A stretch of 64,000 nt of DNA. Source: Olivibacter domesticus (GTDB taxonomy: Bacteria; Bacteroidota; Bacteroidia; Sphingobacteriales; Sphingobacteriaceae). Of the stretch, positions 17,175 to 25,373 are shown piece by piece. How positions within the stretch are numbered: position 1 is the stretch's first letter; each line of letters begins with the position of its first letter. The stretch is taken from the NCBI RefSeq assembly GCF_900109575.1, contig NZ_FOAF01000002.1, forward strand, positions 744,001 to 808,000, in the 5' to 3' direction. A program made the position numbers and the translations under genes. The notes under the pieces were generated by a model. That model did no database searches. It had not been told where the DNA came from and worked only from the letters and a program-made list of their open reading frames with translations.

Positions 17175-18809
17175 ATGAGACAATTAAGACATAAGATCAT
17201 CGGTACTATCCTAATTAGCTTATTCCTTTCAGGTTGGCTTACTGCTCAGGAAAAACCCAATATCATTGTCATACTCGCTGACGACTTGGGTTATTCCGAC
17301 ATCGGCTGCTATGGCAGCGAGATCCCTACACCAAATTTGGACGCATTGGCCAAAAACGGTATTCGCTTTACTCAATTTTACAATACAGCACGGTGTTGCC
17401 CCTCCCGTGCCACGCTTCTTACCGGCTTATACAGTCACCAAGCAGGCGTCGGCCACATGGTTCAAGATCAAGGAAGCGATCATGAAGCCTATCGAGGCCA
17501 ACTCAATAATAGATCTGTAACAATAGCAGAAGTTCTTAAAAGTGCAGGTTACTTTACAGCCATGACGGGTAAATGGCATGTTGGTTTTGAGCATGGCGTT
17601 ACCCCGGTAAATCGAGGATTTGACAGATCTTTAGCTGCTCCAGCTGGGGGCTTTTATCATGCAGATAAGAGATCACGACTCTTTTTAGATGGACGGGAGT
17701 TAGATGTAAACAATGCTCCCGAAATTCCGAAAAACTGGTACAGTACAGATTTGTGGACCGATTATGGTTTGAAATTCATCGATGAAGCATTAACAGAAAA
17801 AAAACCCTTTCTACTCTACCTGGCACATAATGCTCCACATTTTCCTGTACAGGCACCCGAAGAAGAAATTGCTCAATTTAGAGGAAAATATCTACAGGGG
17901 TGGGATAAGCTAAGAGAAGCAAGGTATAAAAAGCAACTGGCTTTAGGCTTGATTGATTCGTCTTTGAAATTAGCACCTGATAATCCGATCATCTATAAAT
18001 GGGATACTTTAAGCGACGCCAAGAAAAAACAATATGATGACATGATGGCCATCTATGCGGCCGTTATCAATCACCTTGATAAAAGTATAGGCGTGCTCGT
18101 AGACGGACTAAAAAAACGGGGCGTCTTCGAGAATACGGTTATTCTCTTTGTATCTGACAACGGAGGTAACGCCGAACCTGGAATCGACGGTCGTTATGAA
18201 GGCGATCAACCCGGACAAGTATTCTCAAATGTTTTTATCGGACAAGGGTGGGCGCAAGCTGCCTGTACCCCCTTCTGGATGTACAAACATCATACGCACG
18301 AGGGCGGTATCTCTTCCCCTGCTATCGTAAGCTGGCCCGCTGGTATACCAAGGAAAAGAAATGGAACTTTTGAAAAACAACCCGCTCATTTGATTGACAT
18401 CCTACCAACACTTGTCGATCTATCGAAAGCCACCTATCCAACCGAGTATAAAGGCAATAAAATCCAAGCAACGGAAGGCATTAGTCTTAAACCCGCCTTT
18501 ATTGGAAAGCCTACAAACCGTAAAAATCCTATCTTTTGGGAGCATGAAGGTAACAGAGCGATACGGGACGGTAAATGGAAACTCGTTGCCGAGCGATCCG
18601 AAAAATGGCAACTATATGATCTTGAAGCGGATCGCACTGAATTACATGACCTTTCTGTTCAGTACCCTACTATTGTTGCCGATTTGGAAGTAAAATATAA
18701 GGAATGGTATAAAAGAGTACATGCAGAACCCTTCGATAAACCGCTTAACAAATGGTTTTATGATTATAATAAATTAAAGGCAGATTCTCAGTTTTCACAA
18801 TTAAAATAA
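17175..18809 (+). CDS. Periplasmic arylsulfatase (S1 family)
   Basis: A 544-residue sulfatase. The signal peptide is residues 1-24 (IGTILISLFLSGWLTA). NIIVILADDLGYSD carries the first metal ligands (Asp36, Asp37). RCCPSRATLLTG contains the Cys74-x-Pro-Ser-Arg formylglycine motif; the Cys form needs a radical-SAM or oxygen-dependent maturase, none of which is in the window. TGKWHVG and LFVSDNGGNAE provide further active-site Lys/His and Asp/Asn. Length and the long insert between about 235 and 300 fit the arylsulfatase A-like subgroup. It is monocistronic with its own promoter and ends near a convergent hairpin. Substrate unknown; a sulfated polysaccharide or sulfate ester is likely, since a second sulfatase sits in PUL 2. 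Confidence 0.92.
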   Translation: MRQLRHKIIGTILISLFLSGWLTAQEKPNIIVILADDLGYSDIGCYGSEIPTPNLDALAKNGIRFTQFYNTARCCPSRATLLTGLYSHQAGVGHMVQDQGSDHEAYRGQLNNRSVTIAEVLKSAGYFTAMTGKWHVGFEHGVTPVNRGFDRSLAAPAGGFYHADKRSRLFLDGRELDVNNAPEIPKNWYSTDLWTDYGLKFIDEALTEKKPFLLYLAHNAPHFPVQAPEEEIAQFRGKYLQGWDKLREARYKKQLALGLIDSSLKLAPDNPIIYKWDTLSDAKKKQYDDMMAIYAAVINHLDKSIGVLVDGLKKRGVFENTVILFVSDNGGNAEPGIDGRYEGDQPGQVFSNVFIGQGWAQAACTPFWMYKHHTHEGGISSPAIVSWPAGIPRKRNGTFEKQPAHLIDILPTLVDLSKATYPTEYKGNKIQATEGISLKPAFIGKPTNRKNPIFWEHEGNRAIRDGKWKLVAERSEKWQLYDLEADRTELHDLSVQYPTIVADLEVKYKEWYKRVHAEPFDKPLNKWFYDYNKLKADSQFSQLK

Positions 18810-18896
18810 TTAATTCCGGGGACAGCAATTATTCTAAACGCATTCTGTAGTTCTCTCTATATCTTTTAGGAGTAAGCCTTTTTAAGAGAATAATAG

Positions 18897-18941
18897 CCAT
18901 TAAGAAAGAGGAATTAAGTTAATTTCCTTGTTTCTTAATGG
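18897..18941. terminator. Hairpin between convergent sulfatase and acetyltransferase genes
   Basis: CCATTAAGAAA at 18897-18907 pairs perfectly with TTTCTTAATGG at 18931-18941. The position between two converging genes fits a bidirectional terminator, though the following T-run (TTTC) is short. Confidence 0.5.
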
Positions 18942-18962
18942 TTTCAACTATAAATTCTCAGT

Positions 18963-19415
18963 TTAAATAGAATGCCTGAAAGAATAGGAAAAATTGATAA
19001 ATTTACTAGCTACTGCGCCGGTTGAATGGTAAAACGTTACAGCATGCTGATCAATTTCCTCAGCTTGAACATACATTTCCTCTGCTCCTATTTCTTTACT
19101 ATATTCTGTAACAGCAGAGATCAGTAGCCTACCTATTCCTTGCCGTTGGTGTTCTGTCTTGACCGCCAGATCATACACATACAGCAAGGGCCGCTCAGCA
19201 TAATATTGTTTTAAAAGATAAGCAGTTAAACCACCCACAACCTTTTCGTCTTTTACTGCCACGAACACAGAAAAATTATCTTCCGCTAATATCTTCTGCA
19301 GATACTCATCTTCGGGCATCTTAAAATTCTCCATTTCGAAAACATCTTCAAAAATCCGGATTAATTCTATAAATGACATTAGACCATGGCCTAACTTTTT
19401 AATTTCCACAGACAT
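18963..19415 (-). CDS. GNAT acetyltransferase resembling AAC(3)-I aminoglycoside N-acetyltransferases
   Basis: A 150-residue cytoplasmic GNAT protein. The central block VVGGLTAYLLKQYY, LYVYDLAV and HQRQGIGRLLISAV follows the AAC(3)-I order (VVGALAAYVLP..., IYIYDLAV, HRRQGIATALI). HQRQGIGRLL is motif A, which binds acetyl-CoA, and EMYVQAEEIDQHAVTFYHSTG matches the AAC(3)-I YVQADYGDDPAV...G stretch. Length is right for a single GNAT domain. The resemblance is to a resistance family, but many chromosomal homologues exist without proven aminoglycoside activity, so I leave the symbol empty. It has its own promoter box and no mobile-element context. Confidence 0.82.
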   Translation of the reverse strand: MSVEIKKLGHGLMSFIELIRIFEDVFEMENFKMPEDEYLQKILAEDNFSVFVAVKDEKVVGGLTAYLLKQYYAERPLLYVYDLAVKTEHQRQGIGRLLISAVTEYSKEIGAEEMYVQAEEIDQHAVTFYHSTGAVASKFINFSYSFRHSI

Positions 19416-19453
19416 ATCTTTTTATTTATTAACTAACAGGAACATCTTGAATC

Positions 19454-19461
19454 CAAATCTA
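19454..19461 (-). promoter_or_regulatory. -7 promoter box for the AAC(3)-I-like gene
   Basis: Minus-strand TAGATTTG matches TAnnTTTG about 39 bases upstream of the ATG at 19415. Confidence 0.35.
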
Positions 19462-19552
19462 CACGCTTCAGGTAAATAATTAAAATAGTCGATCACCAGA
19501 CACATTCGATTTGTCTTTAGAACAATTATGCACCGTCCTTGTTTATACCTGT

Positions 19553-19789
19553 ATGACACTTGATCTTACACCCGCAATAGTAGAAGAACTGCAAAGAAAA
19601 GATTATACATTCTTCATTGATAAGGACAATATTTCGAATACCGAACATACATTCACACCCGTTAAAGAATCATTAGATCGATATGGCGTAAATCTCGAGC
19701 AGGATGCTATACTCACAATGGATGACGCAATACAACTATCCTTTGATGAACTGAGTAAACATAAGGTTATTATGCCAGACGTAGATTGA
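19553..19789 (+). CDS. Small cytoplasmic protein, unknown
   Basis: A 78-residue acidic protein. The ATG at 19553 is preferred over a TTG at 19511, because the intervening residues look like untranslated leader and MTLDLTPAIVEELQRKDY is a plausible N-terminus. There are no membrane segments and no motif that I know. It reads as a mostly helical, Asp/Glu-rich protein (ILTMDDAIQLSFDELSKHK). It stands 43 bases before a flavin reductase in the same direction, probably one transcript. It could be a small partner of that reductase, but this is only context. Confidence 0.6.
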   Translation: MTLDLTPAIVEELQRKDYTFFIDKDNISNTEHTFTPVKESLDRYGVNLEQDAILTMDDAIQLSFDELSKHKVIMPDVD

Positions 19790-19832
19790 AAATCACAAAA
19801 AAAGTAAAAGGGTCAATTTAGAATAAAAAACA

Positions 19833-20501
19833 ATGGCAGACTATATTGTAGAAGTTCTTGGGATAAAAAACATAACGCATAATGTGCATGCGTTTAGAAT
19901 CGAAAAACCCAGAGGTTTCACGTACATACCCGGACAAGCTACTGATCTTTCTATAGTAAAAGATACTTGGCAAAAAGAAAAACGTCCGTTTACCTTTACC
20001 TCCTTACAGCAGGAAGACACGTTGGAATTTACCATTAAATCTTACACAGACCACGATGGTGTCACCAATCAGTTAACCTATATAAAACCGGGTGATAGAT
20101 TAGAAATAAGCGATGCTTGGGGCGCTATTGAATTTAAGGGAGAAGGTACTTTTCTAGCTGGTGGCGCCGGTGTTACGCCCTTTATAGCTATCTTTCGCGA
20201 CCTGTATGTAAAGAAACAGCTGGGCAGTAATAAATTGTTTTTTTCAAATAGAACCGCAAGAGATATTATTCTGAAAGACGAGTTTGAAAAAATATTAGGT
20301 CCAAATTTCATTAATCTTATTTCACAAGAAAAAACAACAGAGTTTTATCATGGAAGAATTGACAAAGCTTTTCTAAAGGAACATATCAAAAATTTCGAAC
20401 AAGCTTTTTATGTTTGCGGTCCAGATAATTTTACAAGCTCCATTTTAGATGCTTTAAAAGAATTAGGGGCAGATCCTGATGCGCTGGTATTTGAAAAATA
20501 G
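19833..20501 (+). CDS. Ferredoxin/flavodoxin reductase-like FAD oxidoreductase
   Basis: A 222-residue cytoplasmic reductase with an FAD-binding barrel followed by an NAD(P)-binding fold. RPFTFTS (about residues 52-58) is the R-x-[Y/F]-[S/T] FAD motif, YIPGQ precedes it as in the family, and GGAGVTPFIAIFRDL (about 110-124) is the NAD(P) pyrophosphate loop. AFYVCGPDNF near 190-199 is the CGP motif for the nicotinamide end. No iron-sulfur domain is attached, so it must pair with a separate acceptor. Probably co-transcribed with the small acidic protein before it. The partner is unknown. Confidence 0.88.
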   Translation: MADYIVEVLGIKNITHNVHAFRIEKPRGFTYIPGQATDLSIVKDTWQKEKRPFTFTSLQQEDTLEFTIKSYTDHDGVTNQLTYIKPGDRLEISDAWGAIEFKGEGTFLAGGAGVTPFIAIFRDLYVKKQLGSNKLFFSNRTARDIILKDEFEKILGPNFINLISQEKTTEFYHGRIDKAFLKEHIKNFEQAFYVCGPDNFTSSILDALKELGADPDALVFEK

Positions 20502-20548
20502 TTTAAAATATATACACTTGTTCCTTCTATTGTCTTTTCCATCTTAAT

Positions 20549-21025
20549 TCATTTTTTCATCAATTTTGTTAGCTCATAGGTATCTAAAAAAGCCGTTGCT
20601 TGTACGATTTTCCCTCCTCTTATGGTCATCAGCCAAGCATAATGATTTTCATACATGTTCCCTTTCTTGGTTGCAGCCCGGCCTGTCCAAGTGATCCATA
20701 CCTGATCTTTGATGGCCGTCACACTAATAAGTGAAGGGGTGATTTTCGTGTTCAATTTTTCATGGATGGGGGTAACAGCTCGGTCGACAAAATCCTGCTT
20801 ACCAATATAAGTTCCCGAAACAGGCGACCTACCTGCTACCGTCCAAATCACCTCATCGTCAAGCAGATCAAAAAAGTTGAATGTACCATTTTCCCAACCA
20901 TTAAATGCCTGTAGGATAAGTTCCTTATTTTTTTGACTTTCGGTTAGCATACAATCCATCTCTTTGTTTTCTACGGATAAATGGCTACTCAATAAAATCA
21001 TAGCTGATATGGATAATAAAATCAT
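20549..21025 (-). CDS. NTF2/SnoaL-like fold protein
   Basis: Up to 158 residues. The region from about residue 28 (TESQKNKELILQAFNGWENGTFNFFDLLDDEVIW split over helix 1 and strand 1) to GGKIVQATAFLDTYEL is the standard SnoaL-like/ester-cyclase order. The N-terminal 22 residues are hydrophobic but lack the basic n-region of a signal peptide. Translation could begin at a later ATG (residue 23 or 26), giving a cytoplasmic protein; a -7 box only 15 bases before the first ATG favours the later start. SnoaL-like proteins are functionally diverse, so no reaction can be assigned. Confidence 0.75.
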   Translation of the reverse strand: MILLSISAMILLSSHLSVENKEMDCMLTESQKNKELILQAFNGWENGTFNFFDLLDDEVIWTVAGRSPVSGTYIGKQDFVDRAVTPIHEKLNTKITPSLISVTAIKDQVWITWTGRAATKKGNMYENHYAWLMTIRGGKIVQATAFLDTYELTKLMKK

Positions 21026-21039
21026 ACGTCTTTTTTATA

Positions 21040-21047
21040 CAAAAATA
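21040..21047 (-). promoter_or_regulatory. -7 promoter box for the SnoaL-like gene
   Basis: Minus-strand TATTTTTG matches TAnnTTTG. If used, the transcript begins within a few bases of the first ATG, which supports an internal start for that gene. Confidence 0.3.
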
Positions 21048-21210
21048 CGCCAGAACCAATCAGCAAAATAGATCATATCAAACCAATCATTGCATTTTTC
21101 AAACAATTTAACACACAGCTGTCTTTTACTTAACCAACGCCCTTGCCTTCATAATTTATTACTTTACTATAAATATGGCCAATATCGACATAGCTATGGT
21201 ACAAATACCT

Positions 21211-21459
21211 TCAAGGTGCCTTTTTGAGCGAAGGCTTTCTTTTCAACGGCATAGAAGATTTTCTTCTTAGCTGTCTTTTAATCCAATGCCCTTTCCAAAG
21301 CCAAAAACCCGAAAGCACTATTATTGGTAAAAAAATAAATTTCGTAGCCAAGGCAGGGTATGTTAAAGTAGCTACCGGCCCGTATATGTAACCCAGTACC
21401 GGTATGCTTAGCAGGATATGTACCCAACGAATGACTTTTCTTTCTGTAGCTCCTTTCAT
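21211..21459 (-). CDS. Small two-TM membrane protein, unknown
   Basis: An 82-residue protein with two hydrophobic segments (WVHILLSIPVLGYIYG at 12-27 and FIFLPIIVLSGFWLW at 41-55) and a very basic C-terminal tail (KRQLRRKSSMPLKRKPSLKK). The WVH...Y...P pattern and size recall small cytochrome b561/DUF2306-like membrane fragments, but I cannot assign a family. It follows another small membrane protein by 21 bases on the same strand and probably shares its transcript. Confidence 0.6.
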   Translation of the reverse strand: MKGATERKVIRWVHILLSIPVLGYIYGPVATLTYPALATKFIFLPIIVLSGFWLWKGHWIKRQLRRKSSMPLKRKPSLKKAP

Positions 21460-21480
21460 AAGTCCTATTGTTAATCTAAC

Positions 21481-21741
21481 TTATTTATTTCTCATGGTCG
21501 AATCAGGATGCTGAAAATAGCAAGCCTGGTTAGTATGATGATCTCCTCTGTGGAACCTGCCTCCCCAAGAAGCGAAGAAAATACCTGTGAGAATAGGTAT
21601 CACAACGATCAAAATGGTTGCTACTTTAGTGATCTTGGTAAGTGTTTTGCTCTTAGCAAACGACCCAAAAACGTAGCCTATAATAAACACCATACTGGCA
21701 ACTAATAATAGGCGTGTAAAAATGAAAAATCCAAAAAACAT
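21481..21741 (-). CDS. Small two-TM membrane protein, unknown
   Basis: An 86-residue protein. TM1 is about 6-27 (FIFTRLLLVASMVFIIGYVFG) and TM2 about 39-59 (VATILIVVIPILTGIFFAS). The histidine-rich tail (GGRFHRGDHH, then CYFQH) could bind metal. No family recognised. It opens a two-gene unit with the 82-residue membrane protein and diverges from copA, so a metal-related role is possible but only inferred from the His cluster and neighbourhood. Confidence 0.6.
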   Translation of the reverse strand: MFFGFFIFTRLLLVASMVFIIGYVFGSFAKSKTLTKITKVATILIVVIPILTGIFFASWGGRFHRGDHHTNQACYFQHPDSTMRNK

Positions 21742-21820
21742 AATCTTTATATTTTAGTGTTAATCGTTGCTGTCCGTCAAAAAAGATGTCCTTTCTTTCC
21801 TTTATTGAACGGCAACAATA

Positions 21821-21828
21821 CAAAGCTA
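21821..21828 (-). promoter_or_regulatory. -7 promoter box for the two small membrane proteins
   Basis: Minus-strand TAGCTTTG matches TAnnTTTG, with a TTTG about 15 bases further upstream (a short spacing). The leader to the ATG at 21741 is about 75 bases. Confidence 0.35.
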
Positions 21829-21991
21829 CACTCGAAAATTATTCAAAATTGAGAGAATAGATTAGCAGGTTAAATGCTGCGACAAGATGGAGAGTTCTGG
21901 CTACTTTGTATTTTGAATGTAATACAACACTGTTAAAAAATTATATAATCTTTTCGCAGAATCCTGTAATTATACTGCGCGGCCTCTCATT

Positions 21992-21999
21992 TATCTTTG
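21992..21999 (+). promoter_or_regulatory. -7 promoter box for copA
   Basis: TATCTTTG matches TAnnTTTG 20 bases before the copA ATG at 22020, which supports that start over an in-frame upstream ATG at 21906. Confidence 0.45.
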
Positions 22000-22019
22000 T
22001 GATATACAATTCAAAGAAA

Positions 22020-24251
22020 ATGTTAGAAAGAGAAAATATACAAACCATCTCATTACCTATTCTGGGTATGACCTGCGCCGCCTGTGCTATAAGCGTAGAA
22101 TCTATGGTAAAATCTTTGTTCGGTGTTCAAAAAGCCGAAGTGAATTACGCCACTCAGACGGTTAAGATTGATTTTGATCCTTCTTCCGTGCAGCCACCAA
22201 AATTCCAGGAAGCTGTTCAGTCCATTGGCTATGATTTGATTCTCGATACCGAAAAAGGAAAAGAGGCACAGGAAGAAGCGCAGAAAAGTAATTATAAAGC
22301 ACTAAAAAGGCGGATTATCGCCACAACTATTCTTACTATTCCCATAGTCATTTTAGGCATGTTTCTGATGGATATACCTTATGCAAACTATATGATGCTC
22401 GTGTTATCCACACCTGTATTATTTATCTTTGGGAAGAGCTTTTTTACCAATGCCTACAAACAGGCCAAACACAGAAAGGCCAATATGGATACATTGGTAG
22501 CGCTAAGTACGGGTATCGCCTATCTGTTCAGTGTGTTCAACACCTTTTACCCTGCGTTCTGGCATCAGCGAGGCTTACATCCTCATGTCTACTATGAAGC
22601 CGCAGCGGTTGTAATTCTGTTTATCATGCTGGGAAAATTATTGGAAGAACGGGCTAAATCAAACACTTCTTCCGCTATCAAAAAGCTAATCGGTCTGCAG
22701 CCAAAAAGTGTATTAATCATTACAGATAGTGGTGAAAGGGAAATACCTGTGTCGGAAGTACAGGTAGGCAACCAGTTACTAGTGAGGTCAGGAGAAAAGA
22801 TACCGGTAGATGGAGAGGTGTACAACGGTACATCCTACGTGGATGAAAGCATGATAACAGGTGAGCCGATAGCTATACAAAAAATTTCGGGTGATAAAGT
22901 GTTTGCCGGAACGATCAACCAGAAGGGAAGTTTTCGTTTTAGAGCAGAAAAAGTAGGTGCTGACACCATGTTATCCCAGATCATCCAATTGGTTCAAGAT
23001 GCACAAGGATCGAAGGCGCCTGTACAGAAACTAGTGGATAAAATAGCCGGAATTTTTGTCCCTATTGTAATACTAATTTCTCTGTCAAGTTTAGGAGCAT
23101 GGGTTTTGTTTGGCGGTGAACATGCTTTTACACAAGGGTTGTTAGCAATGGTAACAGTATTAGTTATTGCATGCCCATGTGCACTCGGATTGGCAACTCC
23201 AACGGCTATCATGGTAGGTATAGGAAAGGGAGCCGAAAATGGTATTCTGATTAAGGATGCAGAAGCTTTGGAATTAGGATATAAAGTAAATGCCATTATT
23301 CTTGATAAAACAGGCACAATCACGGAAGGTAAACCAACCGTTACAGATATTTATTGGAACCCCGCACTGCCCGAAGATAAAAAGGCATTAGAAAGTATTT
23401 TTCTTGCATTGGAACAACAATCAGAACATCCACTGGCAGAAGCTATTGTCAAATATTTTAGAGAAATAGAAGTGATTTCTGCTCCAGTGGAGCATTTTGA
23501 AAGTCTCACCGGTAAAGGGGTAGCCGCGATTTTTAACGGCGAAAAATATTTAGCCGGAAGTAAAAAGCTGTTTACAGACTTAAAAATTGAAATCCCTGAA
23601 GTTTTAAAAGAAAGGGTGAACCAATTACAGGCACAAGCTAAAACTGTTATTTACTTTTTAAATGAAAGCCAGATACTTGCTACGGTTGCCATTACTGATA
23701 AAATCAAAGGAGGGTCTAGAAAAGCCATATCGCAATTAAAAAGCAGAGGAATAGACGTTTACATGCTTACTGGCGATAATAAACAAACAGCTGCTGCAGT
23801 AGCCGCTCAAGTTGGTATTACGCGGTACAAGGCAGAAGTCTTTCCAGCAGATAAAGCGGCGTTCGTAAAAAAATTGCAGGCCGAGAAAAAAGTAGTAGGT
23901 ATGATTGGTGATGGTATTAACGACAGTCAGGCTTTAGCACAAGCCAATCTTTCGATCGCCATGGGTAAAGGCTCTGACATAGCCATCGACGTAGCCAAAA
24001 TAACATTGGTGTCATCCGATCTGCAGCAAGTACCTAAAGCCCTGCGATTATCCCGCTTAACCGTAAAAACAATCAGGCAGAATCTTTTTTGGGCCTTTAT
24101 ATATAACCTCATCGGTATTCCTATTGCCGCGGGCATTTTATATCCTTTTAACGGCTTTCTTTTAAACCCGATGATTGCAGGAGCTGCAATGGCTTTAAGT
24201 TCTGTATCCGTTGTGAGCAACAGCCTTCGGTTGAAATGGCGGAAACAATAG
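22020..24251 (+). CDS. copA: Copper-exporting P1B-type ATPase
   Basis: A 743-residue inner-membrane pump that uses ATP to export Cu(I). One N-terminal HMA domain has GMTCAAC (Cys19, Cys22). The membrane metal site is CPC at 385-387 in IACPCALGLATPTA, the phosphorylated Asp429 is in DKTGT, the HP motif is SEHPLAEAI, and GDGINDSQALAQA is the hinge. TM helices flank these blocks in the usual eight-helix order. The start is the ATG at 22020, because the region before it contains the promoter box. A small HMA-domain chaperone follows 43 bases later. Family and metal type are clear from CPC; silver cannot be excluded. Confidence 0.95.
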   Translation: MLERENIQTISLPILGMTCAACAISVESMVKSLFGVQKAEVNYATQTVKIDFDPSSVQPPKFQEAVQSIGYDLILDTEKGKEAQEEAQKSNYKALKRRIIATTILTIPIVILGMFLMDIPYANYMMLVLSTPVLFIFGKSFFTNAYKQAKHRKANMDTLVALSTGIAYLFSVFNTFYPAFWHQRGLHPHVYYEAAAVVILFIMLGKLLEERAKSNTSSAIKKLIGLQPKSVLIITDSGEREIPVSEVQVGNQLLVRSGEKIPVDGEVYNGTSYVDESMITGEPIAIQKISGDKVFAGTINQKGSFRFRAEKVGADTMLSQIIQLVQDAQGSKAPVQKLVDKIAGIFVPIVILISLSSLGAWVLFGGEHAFTQGLLAMVTVLVIACPCALGLATPTAIMVGIGKGAENGILIKDAEALELGYKVNAIILDKTGTITEGKPTVTDIYWNPALPEDKKALESIFLALEQQSEHPLAEAIVKYFREIEVISAPVEHFESLTGKGVAAIFNGEKYLAGSKKLFTDLKIEIPEVLKERVNQLQAQAKTVIYFLNESQILATVAITDKIKGGSRKAISQLKSRGIDVYMLTGDNKQTAAAVAAQVGITRYKAEVFPADKAAFVKKLQAEKKVVGMIGDGINDSQALAQANLSIAMGKGSDIAIDVAKITLVSSDLQQVPKALRLSRLTVKTIRQNLFWAFIYNLIGIPIAAGILYPFNGFLLNPMIAGAAMALSSVSVVSNSLRLKWRKQ

Positions 24252-24294
24252 AAACCAAGAAAACGCATTTAATTACTAACGTATCAATAAAATC

Positions 24295-24507
24295 ATGGAA
24301 ACACTAAAATTCAAAACTAACATCAAATGCAGCGGCTGCATTGAAACAGTTACTCCTTTTCTTAATAAAATATCCACCATTGAGTATTGGAAAGTAGACA
24401 CCGCTAGTGCCGATAAAACCCTCACCATCCAGGGAGCATCACCTCTCAACAAGGAACAAATTATATCCGCGCTCGAGAGTGCAGGTTATAAAGCAGAAAA
24501 GGTTTAA
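24295..24507 (+). CDS. Heavy-metal-associated domain protein, CopZ-like copper chaperone
   Basis: A 70-residue single HMA domain: the metal site CSGC at residues 12-15, followed by the beta-alpha-beta pattern ending in ALESAGYKAEKV. CSGC is a variant of the common CxxC, and the KTNIKCSGCIETVTPFLN form is frequent in Bacteroidota chaperones next to copA. It probably hands Cu(I) to the pump encoded just upstream and shares its transcript, which ends at the strong hairpin 24511-24556. Confidence 0.88.
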   Translation: METLKFKTNIKCSGCIETVTPFLNKISTIEYWKVDTASADKTLTIQGASPLNKEQIISALESAGYKAEKV

Positions 24508-24510
24508 GTT

Positions 24511-24556
24511 AAAGGGGGGAGCAAACAAATAAGCAATATTTCTTTGCTCCCCCTTT
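24511..24556. terminator. Bidirectional terminator after copA-copZ
   Basis: AAAGGGGGGAGCAAA at 24511-24525 pairs with TTTGCTCCCCCTTT at 24543-24556, a GC-rich stem with one unpaired G. T-rich flanks lie on both strands. It lies between the converging copper unit and PUL 1. Confidence 0.75.
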
Positions 24557-24568
24557 CTTCTCAAACGA

Positions 24569-25273
24569 TCAATTTAACGATTTAATCTTGATATTACGGA
24601 AGGCAATAGGAGTACCTTCATTTTGGAAGAGCAAATGCCCTCTCCTTGTTTCTCCAAAATTTTCAAGATCCTTGTACTTGCTGCCCTGCACCAACGACTT
24701 AAAAGAAGAACCGCTCCTATCGTATGCTACTATTTTCTGACCGTTTAACCAATGGCTAATATGAGTGCCTCTTACAATAATTTTCGCAAAATTCCATTGG
24801 CCAATTGCTTTTGTCGGTTTATTGATATCGGCAGGGATAAGATCATATAAAGATGCCAAAGAGCGTAAGTCGCCCCGTTCGGGGTATTTGTAGTTAACAT
24901 CGTCCAGAATTTGATATTCCAGCCCTAAATAAACTCCTTTCTGGCTAGGAAAATCGCTTGTCACTAAATATTTAACACCACTATTTGTATTTTTTGAGAT
25001 CTCGAATTCAAAAGACAACTCAAAGTCACCAAACATTGCTTCTGTAATGATATCCATTTGCCTACCGTGTGGAATGGGAGTTGCCATTAGCATACCATCT
25101 TTCACTTCCCAACCATCATCTGCTAATTTCCTCAAGCCATTAAAACTTTCCCCATCAAAAACTAGCTGCCACCCATTGGCTTTTTCTTTTGCAGTTAGTA
25201 CATTTTGTGTTTGTGCCTGCACATGGTAGACCTGTAGCACAAAAAATAACAAGATACCTTTTAGTATATTCAT
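24569..25273 (-). CDS. DUF1080 / 3-keto-disaccharide hydrolase-like protein (paralogue 1)
   Basis: A 234-residue exported protein with signal peptide MNILKGILLFFVLQVYHVQA. The concanavalin-like DUF1080 (PF06439) fold shows GWQLVFDGESFNG, FELSFEFEISKNTNSGVKY, LEYQILDD, and a terminal GHLLFQNEGTPIAFRNIKIK. The ATG at 25273 starts the signal peptide; an upstream in-frame extension would overlap the dehydrogenase gene. DUF1080 members cleave 3-keto-glycosides. Here the pair flanks a Gfo/Idh/MocA dehydrogenase that could form the keto sugar. The last gene of PUL 1. Confidence 0.88.
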   Translation of the reverse strand: MNILKGILLFFVLQVYHVQAQTQNVLTAKEKANGWQLVFDGESFNGLRKLADDGWEVKDGMLMATPIPHGRQMDIITEAMFGDFELSFEFEISKNTNSGVKYLVTSDFPSQKGVYLGLEYQILDDVNYKYPERGDLRSLASLYDLIPADINKPTKAIGQWNFAKIIVRGTHISHWLNGQKIVAYDRSGSSFKSLVQGSKYKDLENFGETRRGHLLFQNEGTPIAFRNIKIKSLN

Positions 25274-25373
25274 TTGCTTTGGTTTATTAAGTCTAGTATA
25301 ACCCCTTAAAGAAAAAGACCCTACAGGATTAGCCGTTGCCGTCCGCCTCGTGTATCTCTGTAGGGTCTGGTGC

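Noticed and set aside
18829-18900. Short minus-strand frame encoding LTPKRYRENYRMRLE, like the tail of an AraC-type protein
   Set aside because: Only 23 codons, overlapping a terminator hairpin and with no helix-turn-helix upstream; too short to call a pseudogene.
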